This document shows positions 45,910-54,136 of a stretch of 64,000 bases of DNA, one piece after another (the stretch's first letter is position 1; each line of letters begins with the position of its first letter). The position numbers were made by a program, and so were the translations under genes. Location of the stretch: contig JAFEBM010000004.1 of assembly GCA_018242685.1 (NCBI GenBank), positions 1-64,000 on the forward strand, given 5' to 3'. Source of the stretch: Nitrospira sp. (GTDB lineage Bacteria > Nitrospirota > Nitrospiria > Nitrospirales > Nitrospiraceae). The notes beneath the pieces are model-generated. The model did no database searches and had not been told where the DNA came from. It saw only the letters and a program-made list of their open reading frames with translations.

Positions 45910-45957
45910 TCGACGAGTCCATCCTGCCTCAGCAGCGCCGCCGAGCACAATGAATCC

Positions 45958-48900
45958 ATGATCGACAGAATCGTCGAGATCTCACTGGTACAGCGGTTCT
46001 TGGTGTGCACGCTTGGGTTTCTGCTCTTATTCGGCGGTCTCTACGCATTTCATCTTCTCGACATTGTGGCCTATCCTGACCCGTCCCCTCCGATGGTGGA
46101 GTTGATCACCCAACTTCCGGGATATTCGGCCGAGGAAATTGAGCGGCAAATTACCATCCCCATTGAAGTCGCCTTGAGCGGGATCCCTGGATTAACCGAT
46201 ATCCGGTCGCTCTCGATTTTCGGGCTCAGCGACGTCAAGGTGTACTTCGATTTCGACACCGGCATCTTTCAAGATCGCCAGGAAGTGTTGAATCGGCTCA
46301 ACTCCGTTCAACTGCCTCAAGGAGTGCAGCCCGCGCTTTCTCCTTGGTGGACGATTGCCGAGATCTATCGGTATGAGTTGACCGGTCAGAACACGAGTGT
46401 GACCGATCTCAAGACCATTCAGGACTGGCAGGTTCGGCGGGCGTTCAAACGTGTGCCGGGTGTCATCGACGTAACGACGTTCGGCGGCACCACGAAGGAA
46501 TATCATGTCGATATTGATCCGGGAAAACTGATCAGCTACGGCGTCAATCTTTCGCAAATCATGGCCGCCTTGACGAACAGCAACGCCAATGTCGGCGGCA
46601 ACTATTTGACGATCGGCGCGCAGAGCTACAACATTAGGGGGTTGGGCCTCATCAATGACCTCGATGACATTGAAAACGTGATGGTGGCTGAAAAAGATGG
46701 AACGCCGATCTTCGTCAAGACCTTGGGAACGGTGACGGTCGGGCATCGCGTGCGTCTTGGAAAAGTGGGGATCGATGATCGAGATGACGTAGTGGAAGGC
46801 GTCGTGCTCCAGCAACGCGGCTACAAGGCCTTACCGGTCCTCGATCAAGTACGAGCCAAGGTCGAGGAGCTGAATGGGTTGAAATTGCCGTCCGGCGTCA
46901 AGATCAAGACGTTCTACGATCGAACAGCTTTGATCAACACGACCGTGAAGACGGTCACGGACATTCTTCTCAGCGGCATGGCGCTCGTCTTTATCATCTT
47001 GCTCGTATTTCTCGGCGACCTCCGCGCGGCCTTCATTGTCGCACTGACCATTCCGCTCTCGCTGCTCTTTACCTTCACGATGATGGTGTTCGTCGGACAG
47101 TCAGCCAATCTGATATCATTGGGCGCGGTCGACTTTGGGATCATCGTGGATGCGACGTTGGTCATGGTCGAATGCATCGTTCTCCAGTTAGCGCACCGGA
47201 AGCCACACGGGCTCACGATTCACCAATATATCATCCGAGCCGCCGGTCAGGTCGGACGGCCGATTGTCTTTTCCACGGCCATCATCGTGGTGGCTTTTGT
47301 GCCGCTTTTTACGATGACCGGAGTCCCGGGGAAGATCTTCGCGCCCATGTCCATTACCTATGGGTTTGCTCTGTGCGGGGCGCTCTTGATGGCATGTACG
47401 CTCGCGCCCGTGCTGTGTTCATTCCTCTTACGGTCGTCGATCAGAGAGTCCGATACGGACGTGGTCGCTGCCGTACGCAAAGCCAATGCAAGGGTTGTTG
47501 TATGGGCGTTGGAGCATAGGATCGTGGTGGTTGGTGTTGCGACAGGCCTGGTGATCCTCGCGTTTCTGGCATTCCGATCGTTGGGTGGTGAATTCATGCC
47601 GCCTCTGGAGGAAGGCAACTTGTGGGTTCGAGCCACGATGCCCGTCGATATTTCTTTCGATCAGGCCGATCGACTGACCAACGAAATCCGTCGCGTGTTC
47701 CGGCAATCTCCCGAGGTGGAAACGGTCGTGTCACAGCTGGGACGTCCGGATGATGGGACGGACCCAACCAGCTTTTTTAACGGAGAATTTTTGGCGAATC
47801 TTAAACCCGCATCGGAATGGCGTCGAGGATTGAGCAAAGAAGATCTGATTGAAGAAATCGAGCATCGGCTGAACGCCATCCCCGGCGTTATTTTCAATTT
47901 TTCTCAGGTCATCGAAGATAACGTGGAAGAGGCGATGTCCGGTGTGAAAGGTGAGAACTCGATCAAACTATTCGGTTCCGATCTCAAAATCATGGATGCG
48001 AGGGCGGTCGAGATCGAATCGGTGATGAACACGGTGTTCGGCGTGAAGGACTTGGGCGCCTTCCGGCTGATGGGTCAGCCGAATTTGCTGATTCAAGTCG
48101 ATCGCGAAGCGAGCGCCCGTTATGGATTGCGGGTCTCCGATGTGAATGCGGTCGTGCAGGCCGCCGTCGGCGGTCAAGCGGTGACCCAGGTGTATGAGGG
48201 AGAGAAGCTGTTCGATCTGGTCGTCAGGTTTCTTCCAGAATATCGCCAGGATATCGATTCTATCGGCAATATTCTGGTGAGCACTCCGGATGGGGCGCGC
48301 ATTCCGCTCAAACAGGTGGCGGCCATTACCATGCAGACCGGAGCCTTCATCATCTATCGCGAAAACAACCAACGATATATCCCGATTAAATTCAGTGTGC
48401 GGGATCGTGATCTTCAGAGTACGATAGAGGAAGCTCAGGCGAAATTGGCGCAGCAGGTCACCTTGCCCGAGGGCTACCACATGGAATGGGCCGGGCAGTA
48501 CGATCAACTGAAGGAGGAGCAGAAGCGGCTGGTCACGATCGTTCCCGTGAGCCTCGGCATCATGCTGTTGTTGCTCTATATGACATTCGACTCACTGAAG
48601 AATGCGTTGCTGGTGTTGGCGGCTGTTCCGTTTGCGTTGGTGGGTGGCGTCCTGTCGTTGGTGATCACTCATACCCATTTCAGTATTTCAGCCGCCGTGG
48701 GAATGATTTCGACCTTGGGCGTTGCGATATTGGGTGGCGTGTTGCTGATCTCGCGCATTGAAGAGTTCCGAAGGGAGGGGGTTGAGTTGCGGCAAGCCGT
48801 GATACGCGGCGTCGATGTCCAGATGCGTCCCATCCTAATGGCAACTTTGGGCGCGGCGATCGGACTATTGCCGGCTTCTCTTGCGACCGGCATCGGCGCT

Positions 48901-49029
48901 CAAGCCCAGCAGCCGTTGGCGCGTGTGGTGGTGGGAGGGATGTTGACGGCGGCATTCTTGATCCTCGTGGTGTTGCCGGTTCTCTACGAAATCGTCCATC
49001 ACCGTGATAACCTTAAAGCGCAGGAATAA
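45958..49029 (+). CDS. CzcA/CusA-type heavy metal efflux RND pump
   Basis: A 1023-residue proton-driven pump of the HME-RND class. Proton-relay residues in helix 4 are present in SLGAVDFGIIVDATLVMVE: Asp392, Asp398 and Glu405, with the same spacing as Asp402/Asp408/Glu415 in CzcA. Twelve membrane helices and two large periplasmic loops (including LPGYSAEEIERQITIPIEVA) are visible. The substrate class is probably a divalent cation such as Co, Zn or Cd, or monovalent Cu/Ag; no diagnostic methionine cluster was identified. The 3' end overlaps codons upstream of the next gene's likely start. Confidence 0.9.
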   Translation: MIDRIVEISLVQRFLVCTLGFLLLFGGLYAFHLLDIVAYPDPSPPMVELITQLPGYSAEEIERQITIPIEVALSGIPGLTDIRSLSIFGLSDVKVYFDFDTGIFQDRQEVLNRLNSVQLPQGVQPALSPWWTIAEIYRYELTGQNTSVTDLKTIQDWQVRRAFKRVPGVIDVTTFGGTTKEYHVDIDPGKLISYGVNLSQIMAALTNSNANVGGNYLTIGAQSYNIRGLGLINDLDDIENVMVAEKDGTPIFVKTLGTVTVGHRVRLGKVGIDDRDDVVEGVVLQQRGYKALPVLDQVRAKVEELNGLKLPSGVKIKTFYDRTALINTTVKTVTDILLSGMALVFIILLVFLGDLRAAFIVALTIPLSLLFTFTMMVFVGQSANLISLGAVDFGIIVDATLVMVECIVLQLAHRKPHGLTIHQYIIRAAGQVGRPIVFSTAIIVVAFVPLFTMTGVPGKIFAPMSITYGFALCGALLMACTLAPVLCSFLLRSSIRESDTDVVAAVRKANARVVVWALEHRIVVVGVATGLVILAFLAFRSLGGEFMPPLEEGNLWVRATMPVDISFDQADRLTNEIRRVFRQSPEVETVVSQLGRPDDGTDPTSFFNGEFLANLKPASEWRRGLSKEDLIEEIEHRLNAIPGVIFNFSQVIEDNVEEAMSGVKGENSIKLFGSDLKIMDARAVEIESVMNTVFGVKDLGAFRLMGQPNLLIQVDREASARYGLRVSDVNAVVQAAVGGQAVTQVYEGEKLFDLVVRFLPEYRQDIDSIGNILVSTPDGARIPLKQVAAITMQTGAFIIYRENNQRYIPIKFSVRDRDLQSTIEEAQAKLAQQVTLPEGYHMEWAGQYDQLKEEQKRLVTIVPVSLGIMLLLLYMTFDSLKNALLVLAAVPFALVGGVLSLVITHTHFSISAAVGMISTLGVAILGGVLLISRIEEFRREGVELRQAVIRGVDVQMRPILMATLGAAIGLLPASLATGIGAQAQQPLARVVVGGMLTAAFLILVVLPVLYEIVHHRDNLKAQE

Positions 49030-49075
49030 GCAGTCGGCAGATGCATTGGACAAGAACGAAAGGAGCGCCATCATC

Positions 49076-49861
49076 GTGAGACAATCTTTCCTGTTCCGAC
49101 TGGGAATGATCGGGATGCTCGGCCTGGTGGGTGGAGCGGAAGCATGGGCGGATCAGGTTCAAGTCCGGCAAGTTCAACTGCCCTATGAAGCGCCGCCGAA
49201 GAGTCAGGATGTGCCGGATGTATCGATTCCTCCCAATAAGAACCCGCTCAGTCCCGAAGAACTCAAGCGCACGGAAGCCTTGCTGCCGTTGCTTGAAGGC
49301 AAACAGGAATTCTGGGCGATGGGAGAATTCGTGCATTTGGGAGAGCCGGCTGTTCCCGTTCTTATTCAGGCACTGGCCATGCCGAGCCCGCGGATTCGGT
49401 ACAACGCCATCGAAACCTTGCTGATGATGAAGGGAGTCGCCGGGGTTCCAGCCCTCGTCTCCACCGCAAAGGAACCGGGCGAAATTCTCCGGGTGCGGGA
49501 ACACGCCCTGCGCGTTGCCGTTCGCCTGGATACGACGAAAGCGTCCGAGGCGATTGAGGTTATGGCAAAAGATCCCAATCCATCCATCAGAAAAGCCGCG
49601 GCATTCGAAGCGCGGTATGTCCGGCAGAAGGCCGTCATCCCCATCTTGATTCCGATGGTGAGTGACGACGAGCGCTTCGTGGCGCTATCGGCATTGCAAT
49701 CACTCTGGATTCTGACTCGCCATGAAACCGAGTTCCACGATTGGGACACATCGACCAAGCAGGATCGCGCGGCGTGGTCGAACGAATGGATCGAGTGGTG
49801 GGACGCCAACAAGGAGATCTTTGAAATTCCCGAACCGCAACGGCCGAAGCGGAACTCGTAA
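49076..49861 (+). CDS. periplasmic HEAT-repeat protein
   Basis: The GTG at 49076 follows AAAGGAG by about 10 bases and starts a signal peptide (VRQSFLFRLGMIGMLGLVGG, then AEAWA). The mature protein has four or more HEAT-like helical pairs (LGEPAVPVLIQALAMPSPRI, RYNAIETLLMMKG, NPSIRKAAAFEARYVRQKAV). Its last 50 residues are Trp-rich. HEAT repeats bind other proteins. Being directly behind the RND pump gene it may be a partner of the efflux complex, but its family has no established role. An earlier in-frame ATG at 49004 would overlap the pump gene and give no signal peptide. Confidence 0.68.
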   Translation: MRQSFLFRLGMIGMLGLVGGAEAWADQVQVRQVQLPYEAPPKSQDVPDVSIPPNKNPLSPEELKRTEALLPLLEGKQEFWAMGEFVHLGEPAVPVLIQALAMPSPRIRYNAIETLLMMKGVAGVPALVSTAKEPGEILRVREHALRVAVRLDTTKASEAIEVMAKDPNPSIRKAAAFEARYVRQKAVIPILIPMVSDDERFVALSALQSLWILTRHETEFHDWDTSTKQDRAAWSNEWIEWWDANKEIFEIPEPQRPKRNS

Positions 49862-49916
49862 CGGTAAGTCGGGGAGCTTGCGGGCCAAGAGATTCCTATG
49901 TTACGAATATAACGAT

Positions 49917-50462
49917 ATGAGACTAAAAACCGAAACGATGCTGAAAATCGCCAAGCTGGGTAATCCTATCCTTCGCAAAGTTGCCGCTCCGATCGATCCG
50001 CGTGAAATCAAATCGTCCGAGATTCAGCGGCTGATCGACGACATGCTTGAAACGATGTATGACGAACCGGGCATCGGGCTGGCGGCTCCCCAAGTCTCGC
50101 GTTCGATTCAACTGGTGGTGATGGGCTGCAAAGGTGAAGGCGGATTTCCCGAAACGGTCCTCATCAACCCGTCGATCGTGTACTATGGACCCGAACAGGT
50201 GGAAACCTGGGAAGGCTGTTTGAGCGTCGATGGATTGAGGGGCAAGGTGACCAGACCTTCATTGGTGCGGGTCAAGGGTCTGGATCGGAAGGGCAAACCA
50301 CTGGATTTCGAGGCGACGGAACTGTACGCGATCTGTATTCAGCACGAACTCGACCACTTGATCGGCAAAGTGTTTCTCGATCGCATGACCGATATGTCCA
50401 CCCTCACGCAGCTTGACGAATTTGCGCAGTATTGGAAAAAAGAGCCCACAAACGTAATTTGA
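49917..50462 (+). CDS. def: peptide deformylase
   Basis: This removes the formyl group from nascent proteins. The three family motifs are complete: GIGLAAPQV at residues 52-60, EGCLS at 99-103 and QHELDHLIGK at 142-151, giving the metal ligands Cys101, His143 and His147 and the catalytic Glu144. The length of 181 is typical. I chose ATG 49917; ATG 49938, just before LKIAKLGNP, is an equally possible start. It lies 56 bases after the HEAT-repeat gene and 23 before the ABC exporter. Confidence 0.92.
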   Translation: MRLKTETMLKIAKLGNPILRKVAAPIDPREIKSSEIQRLIDDMLETMYDEPGIGLAAPQVSRSIQLVVMGCKGEGGFPETVLINPSIVYYGPEQVETWEGCLSVDGLRGKVTRPSLVRVKGLDRKGKPLDFEATELYAICIQHELDHLIGKVFLDRMTDMSTLTQLDEFAQYWKKEPTNVI

Positions 50463-50484
50463 TGCCCGCCTTGTCGAGCCGGTC

Positions 50485-52209
50485 GTGAAGCCCCTTCTTC
50501 GCGTCTTGCTATATCTTCGGCCCCACCGCGCTCTTGCGATCGTGACGCTCGTCTGCGCCGCTTGTGCGACGGCGATGGAGTTGGTACCCCCCTGGGTCAT
50601 CAAGATCATCATCGACGATGTGATTCAGGCGAAGCAGGCGTCATTGCTGCCATGGGCGATCGGTCTCCTGGTGGGGGCCTATGTGCTCAAGAACCTGTTT
50701 GCCTCGCTCAGAATCCGGCTGAATAATCAACTTGAGCAGACCGTGGTCCACGATCTGCGCCGGCATGTCTTCTCCGCTCTTCAACGTCTGTCCATCACCT
50801 ATTTTGAGAATCGATCGACGGGGGAGATCATGTCCCGCGTGACAAACGACACGGAGCATGTCGAGCGGATCTTCATTGACGGGCTCGAAGGGATGCTGAC
50901 GGCGTCGTTGACGCTGATCGGGATCACGGGACTCTTGTTCATGCTCAATTGGAAGCTGGCGGCCCTTTCGCTCTTGCCGATCCCATTGCTGGCCTTGTCC
51001 GCGAGTTGGTTTACGTCGAAGGTCCATGGGTATTATCGGGAGACCCGCCAGAGCGCCGCTGAACTGAACGGCTATCTACAAGATGCCTTGTCCGGTATTA
51101 GGGAGACGATGGGGTTCGGCCGTCAAGGGCATGAACAAGCGCGTTTCGACCGGCTGAGCCGGACGTATAGCGAGAAGAACCTCAAGGCGATGGTCTTGTG
51201 GTCGATGTATTCGCCCGCGATGATTCTGGTCGCCGCCTTTGGGACCGTCTTGATTCTCTGGTACGGCGCGGGAGAAGTCATGGTGGGGCGGCTCACGCTC
51301 GGCGAGTTGGTGTTGTTTTTGTCCTATCTGGCGATGTTCTATGTTCCCATCAATCAAATCCATTCGGTCAATCATATGTTGCAGCATGCGTTGGCGGCGA
51401 GCGAGCGGGTCTTTGATGTGCTGGATACGGTTCCCGAAGTTGCCGATCGTCTTGGGGTGGTTGCTCCGAGCCATCGTACGCGTGGAGCGGTTCGATTCGA
51501 TCAGGTCCGGTTCCACTATCGACCTGACGTTCCGGTTCTGAGAGGATTTTCAGTGGACGTACCGGCTGGAGAGCGAGTCGCACTGGTCGGGATGAGCGGG
51601 GCGGGAAAGAGCACACTCCTGAAGCTGTTGATGCGGTTTTACGACGTCACAGAAGGGGCGATCGTTATTGATGGGAAGGATGTTCGGGACTTGCCGATTG
51701 CGTATCTACGGCAGCAGATCGGGTTCGTACAACAGGAGCCGTTTTTGTTCAATGGAACGGTTCGAGACAATCTTTTATATGGCGATTTGCATGCAGACCA
51801 GGCTCGGCTGGAAGCGGCTGCGCGCGCCGCTCGCGCGCATGAGTTTATTGCGGCGTTGCCTGAAAGGTACGACACCTGGATCGGTGAACGTGGCGTCAAA
51901 CTGTCGGTCGGACAAAAACAGCGAGTCTCCATCGCGCGGGTTCTGTTGAAAGATCCGCCCATCGTCATTTTTGACGAGGCGACGTCCAATATTGATACGG
52001 AGACCGAGGTGAAAATCCGCGAAGCATTGACCGAACTCACCATGGGGCGAACCACGTTCATCATCGCCCATCGATTATCCACCCTTCACGATGTGGACCG
52101 GATTTTGGTGCTCGATAACGGTCGATTAGTGGAGGAAGGCCGACATGACGAACTGCTTAGCCGAGGAGGAATGTACGCAGGTCTGTACGAGGCTCAGTTT
52201 CAGGTATAG
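50485..52209 (+). CDS. MsbA-like ABC exporter (half-transporter with fused ATPase)
   Basis: Six membrane helices in the N-terminal 300 residues are followed by the ATPase domain with GMSGAGKSTL (Walker A, residue 370s), QQEPFLFNGTVRDNL (Q loop), LSVGQKQRVSIARVLL (signature) and VIFDEATSNID (Walker B). It should work as a homodimer in the inner membrane exporting a lipid, such as lipid A core, or a hydrophobic compound. The length of 574 is typical of MsbA/LmrA types. Starts at GTG. Substrate not proven. Confidence 0.88.
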   Translation: MKPLLRVLLYLRPHRALAIVTLVCAACATAMELVPPWVIKIIIDDVIQAKQASLLPWAIGLLVGAYVLKNLFASLRIRLNNQLEQTVVHDLRRHVFSALQRLSITYFENRSTGEIMSRVTNDTEHVERIFIDGLEGMLTASLTLIGITGLLFMLNWKLAALSLLPIPLLALSASWFTSKVHGYYRETRQSAAELNGYLQDALSGIRETMGFGRQGHEQARFDRLSRTYSEKNLKAMVLWSMYSPAMILVAAFGTVLILWYGAGEVMVGRLTLGELVLFLSYLAMFYVPINQIHSVNHMLQHALAASERVFDVLDTVPEVADRLGVVAPSHRTRGAVRFDQVRFHYRPDVPVLRGFSVDVPAGERVALVGMSGAGKSTLLKLLMRFYDVTEGAIVIDGKDVRDLPIAYLRQQIGFVQQEPFLFNGTVRDNLLYGDLHADQARLEAAARAARAHEFIAALPERYDTWIGERGVKLSVGQKQRVSIARVLLKDPPIVIFDEATSNIDTETEVKIREALTELTMGRTTFIIAHRLSTLHDVDRILVLDNGRLVEEGRHDELLSRGGMYAGLYEAQFQV

Positions 52210-52217
52210 CTCAGTGT

Positions 52218-52274
52218 AAGGCGAAGGTTGAGGCGGAGAGATTCAAACTCCTGCTAAATCTCAACCTCAGCCTT
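52218..52274 (+). repeat. long inverted repeat after the ABC exporter
   Basis: Arms AAGGCGAAGGTTGAG (52218-52232) and CTCAACCTCAGCCTT (52260-52274) pair over 15 bases with two mismatches around a 27-base loop. It lies 9 bases beyond the exporter stop and may act as a transcript end or stability hairpin. There is no T run. Confidence 0.5.
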
Positions 52275-52364
52275 AGCCTCGGACTTCGAGGTATTGCGGT
52301 AGTTGCGGGTTCGAAGACTCGCTCGGTATACTCCTTAAAACGAACAATCAGGTAAGGTCGATCA

Positions 52365-52559
52365 ATGGTGCTGATGTACGAAAGTGATCCGCTGGATGAC
52401 GAACATGCGCGCGGGCGCTTCTTCCACGTCTGTCGGGGGCGAATCGATCGTACACCGTTGAATGTCCCGCCGGAGGATCATCCCTACGAATGCACCCAAT
52501 GCGGGATTGATCTCGAAGCCGAAGATTTTTTTATCGCCCTTCAGAAAGGATCGGTGTAG
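52365..52559 (+). CDS. small protein with CxxC motif
   Basis: A 64-residue acidic protein containing HPYECTQCGIDLEAEDFF, which looks like half of a zinc ribbon. A single further Cys lies at FHVCRG. A purine-rich TAAGG precedes the ATG by about 7 bases. No known family is recognised. It is followed after five bases by another small CxxC protein, suggesting a pair. Confidence 0.5.
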   Translation: MVLMYESDPLDDEHARGRFFHVCRGRIDRTPLNVPPEDHPYECTQCGIDLEAEDFFIALQKGSV

Positions 52560-52564
52560 GACCA

Positions 52565-52774
52565 ATGACCGGGAGCGCAGGCAGAAAAACGGTAGGGGTT
52601 TCGCGAGGCCTGATGATGTTGTGCGACACCTGTTATGCTCACATCGTCAACGAAAAACTTCCGGACGGAAAGAACTTCGTGGCTGACTTTGAAGCGCTGC
52701 TGGATAGGATCTGTCCCGGCTGCACCGACATCAACCGCCCCCTCATCGACGACATGGCCGGCAGTGGAGAGTGA
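52565..52774 (+). CDS. small protein with two CxxC motifs
   Basis: The 69-residue product has LCDTCYAH and RICPGCTD, together able to form a four-Cys zinc or redox site. The start could be ATG 52565 or one of the ATGs before LCDTC near 52613-52616. It lies close after a protein with one CxxC motif; the two may be cotranscribed. Family unknown. Confidence 0.5.
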   Translation: MTGSAGRKTVGVSRGLMMLCDTCYAHIVNEKLPDGKNFVADFEALLDRICPGCTDINRPLIDDMAGSGE

Positions 52775-52857
52775 GGATGCTTCGATATCAATCATTTCCT
52801 CATCGGTGGACATGATGAGGGATTTGGAATAGCTGATCCTCTCCTGGGTCTACCCGA

Positions 52858-53098
52858 TTGAAAACAACGCGTTATTTCCGAGCAACCAGGACCAGGCCGG
52901 ATAGAAAGCTCATCAAGGACGAATGGATCGAGTTTGTTGTCAGTTCTCCGGAAAAGGAGTACATCCAAGCGGATGGTCGAATTAGGCGATGGGCCAGAAT
53001 CGAAGAAATGGACAACCGATATTTACGAGTCATCCTGCTGCGTGCGTGATGGAGAGACCGTTCATAATGCATTCTTTGATAGAAGGTATGCGCCATGA
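52858..53098 (+). pseudogene. DUF4258-like protein, frameshifted near its end
   Basis: From TTG 52858 the frame reads WIEFVVSSPEKEYIQADGRI and RRWARIEEMDNRYLRVILL, then stops at TGA (53047-53049). The frame one base over continues DGETVHNAFFDRRYAP to a TGA that overlaps the start of the next gene in ATGA. Removing one base near 53046 restores a DUF4258-like protein whose C-terminal VHNAFFDRRY is typical. The ATGA overlap strengthens the case that the longer frame is the original one. Many DUF4258 and DUF2283 genes are paired, as in toxin-antitoxin-like couples. Confidence 0.6.
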
Positions 53099-53292
53099 AA
53101 ATCAGTTATTTTCAAGATACCGACACATTGTATATTGAATTCCGTGCTGGTGACATCACCGAATCTAAAGATCTTGATGAAAATACCATTCTTGATGTGG
53201 ATGCGAAGGGCAATGTCTGCGCAATTACCTTTGAACATGCGAGCCAGCGTACGGATGTCAGCCATTTGATTGTGGAAGGCATCGCGGCATAG
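53095..53292 (+). CDS. DUF2283 family protein
   Basis: A 65-residue protein matching DUF2283: ISYFQDTDTLYIEFRAGDIT, then LDVDAKGNVCAITFEHAS. Members are small beta-rich proteins often encoded next to DUF4258 proteins and sometimes considered antitoxin-like. The ATG overlaps the end of the frameshifted DUF4258 gene. Function is unknown. Confidence 0.8.
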   Translation: MKISYFQDTDTLYIEFRAGDITESKDLDENTILDVDAKGNVCAITFEHASQRTDVSHLIVEGIAA

Positions 53293-53415
53293 GCTCTGAA
53301 GAGCGTGATGATCGGCTAGCTCCGTCGCTTGTTGCATCGATTTCCCTTCGACCCTAGATACCCAGACAGCATCGATATCAATCGGCTCTCATTTGAGTGA
53401 CACACTAGAAGCAGA

Positions 53416-53709
53416 ATGAAGCCAAAATCGGAATGGGTACTGACTGACTTCAATGGTATTCTTGCGCCTGGTTTATTGTATTTATCTCATGCCGACGAAG
53501 TGAAAACTGCATTGGGTCTCGTGATTTCTCTTAAAGAAGGTATGGCTCTAACTGCATATGATCTTGATGCGAATGAAGAGGGAAAGCCCGACAATATTTT
53601 TGCATCTGGAGTCGTTGAGAGATCACCGAGCAATGCTCCGTGCAATGGATCAATTTGGAGTTTGCGGATTGATTCTAACGGAATACGTCATGAATCAGAT
53701 ATCGAGTAA
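53416..53709 (+). CDS. unrecognised small protein
   Basis: A 97-residue soluble protein (KSEWVLTDFNGILAPGLLYL, then LSHADEVKTALGLVISL). No known family or motif is recognised. AGAAG lies a few bases upstream of the ATG. Codon use looks less GC-rich than that of neighbours. It lies between the DUF2283 gene and a decayed gene copy, in a small variable patch. Confidence 0.45.
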   Translation: MKPKSEWVLTDFNGILAPGLLYLSHADEVKTALGLVISLKEGMALTAYDLDANEEGKPDNIFASGVVERSPSNAPCNGSIWSLRIDSNGIRHESDIE

Positions 53710-53754
53710 GAAGGAAACGATGTTTTCCTCTCTCACCTACTAATGTTTGTTGCG

Positions 53755-53975
53755 TTATTTGCATTCCTGCCCATCGAAGTACATGCAGGTCGATTCGCCG
53801 GGTTTGGCCTTCCAAGTCTTGATCAACGAATGTTGATCATCTCCACGACGGAATCCACAAGGCCGGAAATGGGAAGCTTTTGACAGGAGGTTTCACGGCC
53901 TCCTGTACTTCAACATAGGACATGCGGACGCTCGTGGAGATCAGGATGTGACTCTGTGCCTTATCGATATTTCAG
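53755..53975 (-). pseudogene. decayed copy of the small secreted protein at 62982-63329
   Basis: The + strand from 53770 onward (AAGTACATGCAGGTCGATTC, AATCCACAAGGCCGGAAATG, CTCGTGGAGATCAG) repeats the 3' two thirds of the gene at 62982-63329. On the - strand it ends CMYFDGQECK and a stop at 53755. A 10-base deletion near 53850 and a one-base deletion near 53885 break the frame, and no signal-peptide region is found. It is an old duplicate of that gene. Confidence 0.75.
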
Positions 53976-54136
53976 AGGCGGGACACTGGGAGTTTAACCC
54001 AAGCAGGCCTGCTTCAGGGTTCACTCGCTTCTCTCGCTGACACCAGATCAACGCTGACGAACCTGAACCGACGTACCTTTCAATTCTTCTTCCGCCGGTC
54101 GTACGGTACGTGGGCGAGTCGTTCAAGGCACGAGCC

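Noticed and set aside
45334..45948. 204-codon - strand open frame
   Set aside because: Antisense shadow of the adaptor gene.
46192..46815. 207-codon - strand open frame
   Set aside because: Shadow of the RND pump gene, which is well conserved on the + strand.
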